The position numbers were made by a program, and so were the translations under genes. DNA of 64,000 bases from Pseudoxanthomonas jiangsuensis. GTDB taxonomy: Bacteria > Pseudomonadota > Gammaproteobacteria > Xanthomonadales > Xanthomonadaceae. Positions 57,370-64,000 of the stretch are shown piece by piece (the first letter of the stretch is position 1; each line of letters starts with the position of its first letter). The notes below the pieces were generated by a model. The model saw only the letters and a list, made by a program, of their open reading frames with translations. It did no database searches and was not told the DNA's origin. The DNA lies in NCBI RefSeq assembly GCF_010093185.1, contig NZ_PDWL01000001.1, positions 62,001 to 126,000 of the forward strand, in the 5' to 3' direction.

Positions 57370-58863
57370 ATGAGCGAACACAAGACCTTCCACCTGCCCG
57401 ACCTGGGCGAAGGCCTGCCGGACGCGACCATCGTCGAGTGGTTCGTCAAGGAAGGCGACAGCATCCGCCTGGACGAGCCGCTGGTGTCGATGGAGACCGC
57501 CAAGGCCGTGGTCGAGGTGCCCTCGCCGGTCTCGGGCAAGGTGCTGAAGCTGGCCGGCGACGCCGGCGCGGTGATCGCCACCGGCGCGATGCTGGCGCAG
57601 TTCGAACTGGACGCCTCGCAGCCGCAGCGCGCCGAAGGCCAGGACACCGGCCACCGCCACGGTGGTGGCCATGCGGCGGGCGCACCGGCGTCCGCAGCGC
57701 CGTCCGCGGCCTTGGCCGCGGACGAGGGCGAACGCGACGACGCCGGCACCGTGGTCGGCGCGATGCAGAGCTCCAACGCCGTGCGCCACGAACAGGCGAT
57801 CTCCGTCGGCGGAGTGAAGGCGATGCCCGCCGTGCGCGCACTGGCGAAGAAGCTGGGCGTGGACCTGGCGCGCGTGCGCGCGACCGGCGCCGACGGCACC
57901 GTCACCCTGGCCGATGTGAAGCAGGCCGCCGCCTCGCCTTCGGCCCTGCTCCCCTCTCCCACGGGGAGAGGGGTCGGGGGAGAGGGTCCGACGGAGGCAA
58001 TCCTGGGACCGGTTGCTTCGCCGGCTACCACACCCTCTCCCCAACCCCCGCTCCGCGCCCCGGCCCTCGCGCCAGCGCGAGGGCGCTCCGTGGACTGCGA
58101 ACCAGTGGTTCGCGAGCAGTCCCCTTCGCCCCACGGGGAGAGGGGCTTTGACTCGCGCACCCCGCTGTCTGCCGCCGGCAAGCCGATGCGCACCCGTCCG
58201 CCGGGCGCCGGCGACGCCGCCGCCAGCGGCCAGCCCGAGCAGCTCAAGGGCGTGCGCCGGAACATGGCCCGGGTGATGGCCGATGCCCACAGCAAGGTCG
58301 TGCCCACCACCCTGGTCGACGATGCCGACCTGCATGCCTGGATCGGCCGCCAGGACATCACCGCGCGCCTGGTCCGCGCGATCGTCGCCGCCGCGCGCGC
58401 GGTGCCGGCGCTCAACGCCTGGTTCGACGGCGAGGCGCTGGCCGTCACCCGCCATCCGCACGTGGACATCGGCATCGCCGTGGATACCGACGACGGCCTG
58501 TTCGTGCCGGCCCTGCGCAACGCCGACATGCTCGACGCCGCCGGCATCCGCGCCGGGATCGAGCGCCTGCGCGCGCAGGTGGCCGACCGCAGCATCGCCG
58601 CCGGCGAGCTGTCCGGCTACACCATCTCCCTGTCCAACTTCGGCATGTTCGCCGGCCGCTACGCCACGCCGGTGGTGGTGCCGCCGTGCGTGGCGATAGT
58701 GGGAGCCGGCCGCCTGAGCCACGACGTGGTCGCGGTGATGGGCGGGATCGAGGTGCACCGCCGGCTGCCGATCTCGCTGACCTTCGACCACCGCGCCGCC
58801 ACCGGCGGCGAGGCCGCGCGCTTCCTGCGCGCCCTGCTGGACGACCTGGCGCTGCCGCACTGA
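57370..58863 (+). CDS. 2-oxo acid dehydrogenase E2 (dihydrolipoyl acyltransferase) with repeat-derived linker
   Basis: This is a 497-residue protein with a lipoyl domain (residues 1-77, lipoyl Lys45 in METAKAVVEVPS). A peripheral subunit-binding domain lies at about 150-190 (MPAVRALAKKLGVDLARVRA), and the catalytic acyltransferase domain covers about 275-497. The usual HxxxDG motif reads DHRAATGG, with His474 kept but Asp replaced by Thr478. Residues about 194-260 are encoded by an inserted CCCCTCTCCC-type repeat element, in frame, forming a Pro/Gly/Arg-rich linker. It is the last gene of the E1/E2 operon. Confidence 0.92.
   Translation: MSEHKTFHLPDLGEGLPDATIVEWFVKEGDSIRLDEPLVSMETAKAVVEVPSPVSGKVLKLAGDAGAVIATGAMLAQFELDASQPQRAEGQDTGHRHGGGHAAGAPASAAPSAALAADEGERDDAGTVVGAMQSSNAVRHEQAISVGGVKAMPAVRALAKKLGVDLARVRATGADGTVTLADVKQAAASPSALLPSPTGRGVGGEGPTEAILGPVASPATTPSPQPPLRAPALAPARGRSVDCEPVVREQSPSPHGERGFDSRTPLSAAGKPMRTRPPGAGDAAASGQPEQLKGVRRNMARVMADAHSKVVPTTLVDDADLHAWIGRQDITARLVRAIVAAARAVPALNAWFDGEALAVTRHPHVDIGIAVDTDDGLFVPALRNADMLDAAGIRAGIERLRAQVADRSIAAGELSGYTISLSNFGMFAGRYATPVVVPPCVAIVGAGRLSHDVVAVMGGIEVHRRLPISLTFDHRAATGGEAARFLRALLDDLALPH
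57950..58150. repeat. Repeat element inserted in frame in the E2 gene
   Basis: The left part (57951-57973) is the palindrome CCCCTCTCCC-ACG-GGGAGAGGGG, followed by TCGGGGGAGAGGGT. After 44 bases the inverse appears (ACCCTCTCCCCAACCCC, 58032-58048). It is interrupted by about 80 bases with two internal hairpins and completed by CCCCACGGGGAGAGGGGCTT near 58129-58148. The whole is about 200 bases, reads through without stop, and is the same family as the repeats around the DUF559 gene. Confidence 0.85.
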
Positions 58864-58966
58864 TGGCCGCGCCGCGGTGGACCATGGCCCAGCGAGCGGC
58901 CTTGCGTTCGCACGCCGTGCGACCACGGCGCGTATCGTCGGTGCCTTCCCCCCAAGGAGCGCCGCC

Positions 58967-59350
58967 ATGCCGCACCACAGCCGCCTCAGCACCCTGGTCC
59001 TGGACTGCAGGGTCGACGACCTGCGCGAGGGCGCCGAATTCTGGAGCAAAGCCCTGGGCAAGCCGGTCGCCAGCCTCGACCAGGACGGCGACGGCAGGTA
59101 CGCCGAACTGGAAACCGCGGCCGACGAGCCGGTGATCCTCTTGCAGAAGGTCGGGCACGACTCGCGCGTGCACCTGGACATCGAGACCGACGACATCGAG
59201 GCCGAGGCGGCGCGGCTGGAAGCGCTGGGCGCCAGGAAGATCGCCTTCGTCAAGCGCTGGTGGGTGATGGAGGCGCCGACCGGGCACCGCTTCTGCGTGG
59301 TCCGCCAGCAGCGCGAGCCGTTCGGCCCGCACCTCAACCGCTGGGAATGA
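58967..59350 (+). CDS. VOC (glyoxalase/bleomycin resistance-like) family protein
   Basis: This 127-residue protein is one VOC module with the beta-alpha-beta-beta-beta pattern (STLVLDCRVDDLREGAEFWSKALG, then HLDIETDDIEAEAARLEALG). The end APTGHRFCVVRQQ is typical. The specific substrate is unknown. It has its own ribosome binding site (AAGGAG) and starts 104 bases after the E2 gene. Confidence 0.88.
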   Translation: MPHHSRLSTLVLDCRVDDLREGAEFWSKALGKPVASLDQDGDGRYAELETAADEPVILLQKVGHDSRVHLDIETDDIEAEAARLEALGARKIAFVKRWWVMEAPTGHRFCVVRQQREPFGPHLNRWE

Positions 59351-59401
59351 GCCGCCGGGATTTCCCCGCCCGCTGACGATCCGGGCCGCACGCCGTCGCG
59401 G

Positions 59402-60337
59402 TCACGGCCGGCCGGTGCCGCGCGCCCGGTCCAGCCAGACCTCCAGGCCCTGGGCATTGAGTTCGATGTCCATCTCCAGCAGCCGCAGCACCGCCGCGTC
59501 GTCCAGCGGGCAGGCGTGCGCCTGGGCCCGCTCCAGGTAGTAGCCCGACAAGGCGGCGACCAGCGCCCGGTGCCGGTCCGGGCCACCGTCGCAGGCCTGG
59601 GCCAGCGAGACCATCGCATCGATCTGCTCGTGCAGTTCGCCCGCCAGCCGGTCCACGCCGGTGACCCGGCCGTAGTGGGTCAGGTACATCGCCTGCGGCG
59701 ACTGCGCCAGCATCCGCGCGATCGAGGCCTGCATCGCTTCCGGCTCGAACTGCACCGGCGATGAGGTTGGCAGGATGAAGGCGCCGCGCCCGCTGACCAG
59801 TTCGCGGTAGGACAGGCCGAAGGTGTCGCCGGTAAACCAGCTGCGGCTGCGCGCGTCCCACACGCACAGATGGTGGCGCGCATGCCCCGGCGTGTCGATG
59901 CACAGCAAAGGCCGCCCCGCCAGGTCGACCACGTGGCCATCGGCGGCGACCACCACGCGTTCGGCAGGCACCGGCGAAAGTTCGCCGTAGTGCTCGGCGA
60001 ACGCGGCCTCGCCATAGACCGCGGTGGCGCCGGCGACCAGCCGGGCCGGATCGATCATGTGCGGCGCCGCGCGCGGATGCGCGACCAGGCGCGCGTTGGG
60101 CAACTGGCCGATCAGGGTGCCGGCGCCACCGGCGTGGTCGAGGTGGGCGTGGGTCAGGATCAGCCAGTCCACGTCCGCCGGCTGCAGGCCGGCGCCCGCG
60201 AGCGCCTCCAGCAGCGCCGGCACACTGTGGTTGGTGCCGCAGTCGATGAAGGCCGCCCGCCCGCGCTCGACCACCAGGTAGGCGGCGTCGAAGCGCGGCC
60301 GCACGTAGCCGGTGTCGATGGTGTGGATGCCATGCAT
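59402..60337 (-). CDS. MBL-fold metallo-hydrolase
   Basis: This is a 311-residue metallo-beta-lactamase-fold hydrolase. The metal motif is LTHAHLDHAGGAGTL (about 62-76), with further ligands in HARHHLCV and TGDTFG. The N-terminal DTGYVRPRFDAAYLVVERGR is typical of a flavorubredoxin/hydrolase-like subgroup found in proteobacteria. Substrate is unknown. The ATG at 60337 was preferred; an upstream in-frame ATG at 60403 would add a His/Arg-rich leader. Confidence 0.85.
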   Translation of the reverse strand: MHGIHTIDTGYVRPRFDAAYLVVERGRAAFIDCGTNHSVPALLEALAGAGLQPADVDWLILTHAHLDHAGGAGTLIGQLPNARLVAHPRAAPHMIDPARLVAGATAVYGEAAFAEHYGELSPVPAERVVVAADGHVVDLAGRPLLCIDTPGHARHHLCVWDARSRSWFTGDTFGLSYRELVSGRGAFILPTSSPVQFEPEAMQASIARMLAQSPQAMYLTHYGRVTGVDRLAGELHEQIDAMVSLAQACDGGPDRHRALVAALSGYYLERAQAHACPLDDAAVLRLLEMDIELNAQGLEVWLDRARGTGRP

Positions 60338-60677
60338 CGGCGCACCCTCGCCGCCGCCGTCCGGCTCCCGCCGCGGGTGTTCGTGGGAATGGCGACCGTC
60401 CATGCGTCCTGGCTCCGGAAAGGCAGCTGGGAACATCCTAGTCAGGCGTTCGCGTGGCAGCGATCCGGCTTTGGTCGTAGAGCCGTGCGATCAATGGCAG
60501 CGCGGGTAACGACGGAGCCGGAGCAGCCCGTGCCCGGGGAATGGCGCGAAAGCGCTGGCTTCGGGCGGGGCCGCCGTGCCTTGGGTATTCGGAGCACCGC
60601 TTCGGGTGCTTCCGCTCTTCAGGGCTCTACCGTCGTCCCGGCGAACGCCGGGACCCAGCGTCTTTGCTCCCCTTGCT

Positions 60678-60784
60678 TGTAGGAGCCGGTCTTGCCGGCG
60701 ACCGCCATGGCGGATACGTCTGCGTGAAACCGGGTGCCAGCGATCCATCCACCTCCACGGTCGCCGGCAAGACCGGCTCCTACA
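60678..60784. repeat. REP doublet (REPIN-like), copy 3
   Basis: This 107-base element has the same 26-base inverted arms (60678-60703 and 60759-60784) as the copies at 12769 and 38158. The inner sequence is closer to copy 2 (GCGTGAAACCGGGT) than to copy 1. Confidence 0.9.
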
Positions 60785-60831
60785 GGTGAAGCAAAACCGG
60801 CATCCGAAGGCACGATTCCTAACGCGCGAGC

Positions 60832-60941
60832 GTCCGCCGTCGCATGGGGGATGGACCAAGTGGCACAGGGATGTGCCACGGCCCTGAGTAAAGACAGGAT
60901 GTCGTCCCGAAGGGTGGTCCATCCCCCATGTGACGGCGGAC
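60832..60941. repeat. Long palindromic element with 27-base arms
   Basis: The arms 60832-60858 and 60915-60941 are reverse complements with one mismatch (core CATGGGGGATGGACCA). The 56-base centre contains the hairpin GTGGCACA-GGGA-TGTGCCAC. A near-identical hairpin of this type (GTGGCAC...GTGCCAC) occurs at about 37998-38017 in the other repeat island. It is a separate family from the REP doublet. Confidence 0.75.
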
Positions 60942-61022
60942 CCCCTCCGGAGCCGGCGCAACCCCAGCGCTTCTGCGGTTGCCGTTCGATGGCCACTCGC
61001 CCGTGCGCACGCGCGCACCGCC

Positions 61023-61343
61023 TCATCCCACCCGCTGTCTCCCCGACCAGTTCGGCAGCAGGCGCATGCGCAGCGGGATCGCCAGCGACAGCACCGCCAG
61101 GAAGGCGCCGTAGGCGTACAGCACCGCCAGCACCTGGCGCCAGATCGGACCGGCATGCGTGTCCGCCAGGCCGATGCGGTAGCCCCAGTGCATGCTGGCC
61201 ACGCTCAGCAGCAAAGACAGCACCAGCACCGTCGCGTCGAACAGCCGCCGCGCCGCCGGCCGCGGCTGCCGCGGGAACAGCCAGTACAGTCCGCCGAGCA
61301 CCGCGAACCAGGGCAGGAACAGCAGCAGGGACAGCCAGGCCAC
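61023..61343 (-). CDS. Small membrane protein downstream of trpS
   Basis: This 106-residue protein has three predicted transmembrane helices (about 2-22, 36-56 and 70-93) and no recognised family. The GTG start at 61343 lies five bases after the trpS stop, so translation is probably coupled. The reading frame is clearly hydrophobic in three blocks, which supports it as a real gene. Function is unknown. Confidence 0.65.
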   Translation of the reverse strand: MAWLSLLLFLPWFAVLGGLYWLFPRQPRPAARRLFDATVLVLSLLLSVASMHWGYRIGLADTHAGPIWRQVLAVLYAYGAFLAVLSLAIPLRMRLLPNWSGRQRVG

Positions 61344-61348
61344 GGCGC

Positions 61349-62719
61349 TCAGTCCTGCGCCGCTTCGGCATCGGCCAATGCCCGCAGGGCGGCCAGCAGC
61401 TCGTCCACTCCGGCCAAGTCCTCGCCGAGCACGCCGATACGTTCGCCCAGCAGGCCGACCGCGCGCTGCTCCAGCTCGTGCAGCGCGTCCAGCCCCTCGC
61501 GCCTGAGCCGGGCGATCACCTGTCCCGCTTCGCGCGGCGAGGCGTGGCCATCGCCCTGCAGCAGCAGGCGGCCGTCGCCGTCGACCAGCTTGAAGTGGAA
61601 GCGGCCGTCGGCCTCGCGGTACTGCTTGATCTGCGGCAGCTTCGCCGCGGCCCTGGCCTTGCCGCCGTCCTGCCGCAACGGGACCGAGAACGGCCCCAGC
61701 CCGACCGCGCGCTGCAATCCATCGAGCAGGGGCACGGTGACGTCGCGGGCCTTGCGCGCGCCTTCCAGCAGGATCTCCTCCAGCTGCGCCGGCCGGGCGA
61801 TCAGCTGCGCGTACTGCTCGCGCATCGGCGCCACGGCCTCGTCCACCAGGGCGAACAGCCGCTGTTTGGCGTCGCCCCAGCCGATGCCCTCGGCGAAGGC
61901 GTGGCGCATCTCCTCGGCCTGGTGCACGGTGGCGAAGGCCTGGTACAGCTGGAACAGGGCCGAGCCCTCGGTCTCCTTCGGCTCGCCCGGCGCGCGCGAG
62001 TCGGTGACGATCGACATCACCAGCTTCTTCAGCTCGGCCGGTGGCGCGAACAGCGGGATGGTGTTGTCGTAGCTCTTGGACATCTTGCGCCCGTCCAGGC
62101 CGGGCAGAGTCGCCACGTTCTCGTCGATCTGCACTTCCGGCAGCACCAGCGGCTCGCCGCCCTGCCCGGTGGCCGCGCGCCAGGCGTCGCCGTAGAGGTG
62201 GTTGAAGCGCTGGCCGATGTCGCGCGCCATCTCGATGTGCTGGATCTGGTCGCGGCCCACCGGCACCTTGTGCGCGCCGAAGGCCAGGATGTCGGCGGCC
62301 ATAAGTACCGGGTACATGTACAGGCCGGCGTTGACCCCCGCATCCGGGTCCTCGCCCGCGGCCGCGTTCTTGTCCACCGCGGCCTTGTAGGCGTGGGCGC
62401 GATTGAGCAGGCCCTTGGCCGCCACGCAGGTCAGCAGCCAGGTCAGCTGCGGGATCTCGACGATGTCCGACTGGCGGTAGAAGGTCACCTTCTCCGGGTC
62501 CAGGCCGCAGGCCAGCCAGGTCGCGGCGATCTCCAGGCGCGAGCGGGCCACCCGCGCCGGGTCGTCGGCCTTGATCAGGGCGTGGTAGTCGGCCAGGAAG
62601 AAGAAGCTCTCCACCCCGGGCGCGCGCGAGGCGGCGATCGCCGGGCGGATGGCGCCGGCGTAGTTGCCCAGGTGCGGGGTGCCGGTAGTGGTGATGCCGG
62701 TGAGGACGCGGACGGTCAT
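61349..62719 (-). CDS. trpS: Tryptophanyl-tRNA synthetase with C-terminal extension
   Basis: This 456-residue class I synthetase has the HIGH-equivalent TGTPHLGNY (residues about 12-20) and KMSKS in GRKMSKSYDN. A typical bacterial TrpS has about 330-350 residues. The extra 110 or so at the C-terminus (PQIKQYREADGRFHFKLVDG, ASPREAGQVIARLRREG) are a separate small domain known in this group but of unclear role. A TAGAAT -10 lies 38 bases upstream. Confidence 0.95.
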   Translation of the reverse strand: MTVRVLTGITTTGTPHLGNYAGAIRPAIAASRAPGVESFFFLADYHALIKADDPARVARSRLEIAATWLACGLDPEKVTFYRQSDIVEIPQLTWLLTCVAAKGLLNRAHAYKAAVDKNAAAGEDPDAGVNAGLYMYPVLMAADILAFGAHKVPVGRDQIQHIEMARDIGQRFNHLYGDAWRAATGQGGEPLVLPEVQIDENVATLPGLDGRKMSKSYDNTIPLFAPPAELKKLVMSIVTDSRAPGEPKETEGSALFQLYQAFATVHQAEEMRHAFAEGIGWGDAKQRLFALVDEAVAPMREQYAQLIARPAQLEEILLEGARKARDVTVPLLDGLQRAVGLGPFSVPLRQDGGKARAAAKLPQIKQYREADGRFHFKLVDGDGRLLLQGDGHASPREAGQVIARLRREGLDALHELEQRAVGLLGERIGVLGEDLAGVDELLAALRALADAEAAQD

Positions 62720-62847
62720 GGCGATTGCGGCGGGAAAGACCGGCCGATTCTACCCCGCCGCCTGCGGCGGGCCTGCGTGCCGATGCCCGCAACCCCATCC
62801 GCCGCGCCCGTGCGTTGGTTCCGGCAACGCCCTCCCGGACCGCCGCC

Positions 62848-63708
62848 ATGCAACCGCTCCGCCTCTCTTCCCGCGCCGTCCTGCTGCCGACCCTGCTCGT
62901 GCTGGCCTCCTTGCTGTGCCTGCCTGCGGCCCGTGCCGGCACCCTGCGCCGCCCTGCGCCCGCGGTCGAGCTGGACGTGGTCGACCGCCACAGCGGAACG
63001 GTGCTGCCGCAATACCGCCATGCCGGCCGCACCTGGCTGCCGGGCGAGCCCGGCCACGCCTACGCCCTGCGCCTGCGCAACACCCGTCCGCAACGGCTGC
63101 TGGTGGTGCTGTCGGTGGACGGGATCAACGCGATCGATGGCCGCACCGCCGACGTCCACCAGGCCGGCTACGTGCTCGAACCGTGGCAGACCCTGGAAGT
63201 GGCGGGCTGGCGCAAGTCGCTGGATGCGGTGGCGCAGTTCATGTTCGTCGATCCCGGCGCCAGCTACGCCGCGCGCACCGGCCGGCCGGACAACCTCGGC
63301 GTGATCGGGATCGCGGTGTTCGCCGAACGCGCGCCCCATGGCGGGATCGCGCGTGTCGCGACGTCCGGCGATGCACCCAGGGAACGTGCGGCGGCGCCCG
63401 CCCCGGTCAGCGCCCAGGCAGGCATGGAAGCCGAGGACGCGGTCAGGCCGGAGGCTGGCGGCTACTCGCAGCGCACGCTGCCCTCCACCCGCCTGGGCAC
63501 CGGACATGGCTCGATCGAGCACGCGCCCGCCCTGCAGGCGCGCTTCCAGCGCGAGGCCGGTCCGTTGCAGGTGACCGAATTGCGCTACGAGAGCCGCCTG
63601 GGCTTGCTGGCCCGCGGCATCCGGCTCGATCACGGCCATCCGCTGGCGGATGCGCCGCGGGCCTTCCCCGGCGGCTTCGTCCCCGATCCGCCGGACTGGC
63701 GCGACTGA
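62848..63708 (+). CDS. Secreted protein of unknown function
   Basis: This is a 286-residue protein with a signal peptide (residues 1-30, ending ARAG). It contains a beta-rich domain with the segments YALRLRNTRPQRLLVVLSVD, GINAIDGRTADVHQAGYVL, EVAGWRKSLDAVAQFMFVD and GVIGIAVFAE. I do not recognise a named family, though the segments look conserved. The rest is low complexity with a possible second small domain (GPLQVTELRYESRLGLLARG). It stands alone, divergent from trpS. Confidence 0.7.
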   Translation: MQPLRLSSRAVLLPTLLVLASLLCLPAARAGTLRRPAPAVELDVVDRHSGTVLPQYRHAGRTWLPGEPGHAYALRLRNTRPQRLLVVLSVDGINAIDGRTADVHQAGYVLEPWQTLEVAGWRKSLDAVAQFMFVDPGASYAARTGRPDNLGVIGIAVFAERAPHGGIARVATSGDAPRERAAAPAPVSAQAGMEAEDAVRPEAGGYSQRTLPSTRLGTGHGSIEHAPALQARFQREAGPLQVTELRYESRLGLLARGIRLDHGHPLADAPRAFPGGFVPDPPDWRD

Positions 63709-63744
63709 CGCACGTCAGCTGTCCTGCATCAGCTCCGGGAAATG

Positions 63745-63778
63745 AGGAAGGCGGCAGAGAAACCTCCGCCGCCTTCCT
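63745..63778. terminator. Bidirectional hairpin between the secreted-protein gene and the CsbD gene
   Basis: AGGAAGGCGGC (63745-63755) pairs perfectly with GCCGCCTTCCT (63768-63778) around a 12-base loop. The genes on both sides converge here, so it can end both transcripts. The T-tract is weak in both directions. Confidence 0.65.
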
Positions 63779-63796
63779 TGGTGATGCAGGCGAGCA

Positions 63797-64000
63797 TCAG
63801 TGGCGATAGCGCTCGTCCAGGCTACGCTCGAAGTCGCGCACTTCGGTTTCGGCGCGGTCCTTCTCCCAACCATAGCGCTCCTGCAGCTTGCCGGCCAGGT
63901 AGTTGGCGTTGCCCTCGGCGACGTCGAAATCGTCGTTGGTGAGGTCCCCCCACTTGGCCTGCATCTGGCCCTTCAGCTGCTTCCAGTTGCCGGCGATGAT
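63797..64000 (-). CDS. CsbD-family stress protein (5' end outside window)
   Basis: The last 67 residues of a CsbD/YjbJ-type protein are visible: [20 protein letters not shown], then [20 protein letters not shown] and a charged helical tail. The start codon lies just beyond the right edge. Proteins of this small helical family are abundant under general stress in many bacteria; their molecular role is unclear. Confidence 0.9.
   Translation of the reverse strand: MIAGNWKQLKGQMQAKWGDLTNDDFDVAEGNANYLAGKLQERYGWEKDRAETEVRDFERSLDERYRH

Larger units (their letters stand above)
60338..61022. repeat. Repeat island between the MBL-fold gene and the small membrane protein gene
   Basis: No gene is supported in these 685 bases. 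They contain the 38-base block 60549-60586 (exact copy of 37913-37950), a CCGTCGTCCCGGCGAACG-type repeat (60630-60658), REP doublet copy 3 (60678-60784) and a 110-base palindromic element (60832-60941). The first three occur in the same order as in the 37.9-38.3 kb island, so the two islands share a composite unit. Confidence 0.8.

Noticed and set aside
60491..61156. Open frames within the second repeat island
   Set aside because: They read through REP and palindromic elements; the same peptides appear from the other island, as expected from repeated DNA and not genes.

Overview
The window is a high-GC, densely packed bacterial chromosome segment. Gene content and repeats point to a gammaproteobacterium of the Xanthomonadaceae/Lysobacteraceae group (Lysobacter, Luteimonas, Pseudoxanthomonas and relatives). 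Supporting signs are the TrpS with a long C-terminal extension, REP-type doublets beginning TGTAGGAGCCGG, the CCCCTCTCCC-GGGAGAGGGG repeat family, the E1-alpha/E1-beta/E2 operon, and TrpE and PurC N-termini of the xanthomonad type. This is inferred from sequence features, not from a database search. No rRNA, tRNA, CRISPR array, phage or plasmid gene was seen.

Layout. 0-2 kb: a probably Fur-controlled DUF4198 plus EF-hand operon on the minus strand. 2-8.6 kb: queD, a phasin with its own operator and terminator, bioD, free-Met-R-sulfoxide reductase, a TfoX C-terminal domain protein, a cobalamin riboswitch with btuB, a DUF2218 protein and dinB. 8.7-14 kb: fabA-fabB, prlC and a PLP-dependent cysteine synthase-family gene, with a REP doublet between the last two. 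14-19.6 kb: an SMC-like three-gene operon (MksFEB, or JetABC-like) with no jetD. 19.7-30.6 kb: glmS and glmU bracket a self-contained exporter module. It consists of a HlyD adaptor, a MacB-type ATPase, two FtsX-type permeases, a sigma54 response regulator and a histidine kinase, with a -24/-12 promoter and five upstream TGTCCGC/GCGGACA heptamers. 30.7-37.9 kb: GtrA, DUF2249 plus a possible FmdE-like gene, trpG-trpE, a YegS-type lipid kinase, rpe, a J-domain protein and purC. 37.9-38.6 kb: a nested repeat island. 38.6-47.3 kb: a DUF962 protein, an NAD(P)-binding protein, a group 2 Mrp Na+/H+ antiporter operon (mrpA-B fusion, C, D, E, F, G) and a CaCA exchanger. 47.3-59.4 kb: mostly amino-acid and peptide catabolism (hmgA, hppD with a MarR regulator, a POT peptide transporter, kynA, 2-oxo acid dehydrogenase E1-alpha, E1-beta, E2) and a VOC protein. 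59.4-64 kb: an MBL-fold hydrolase, a second repeat island, a small membrane protein, trpS, an unknown secreted protein and a CsbD protein cut by the right edge.

How the parts work together. glmS and glmU supply UDP-GlcNAc. hppD and hmgA act in series on tyrosine, while kynA opens tryptophan degradation and the 2-oxo acid dehydrogenase oxidises keto acids. The exporter operon appears to be switched on by its own downstream two-component pair.

Most unusual structure. A DUF559 endonuclease-like gene sits between hppD and hmgA inside a pair of 39-bp inverted repeats. The same repeat family has entered, in frame, the linker of the E2 gene 8 kb away. The second candidate for an interesting system is the SMC-like operon lacking the plasmid-cutting JetD subunit; the third is the sigma54-controlled exporter.
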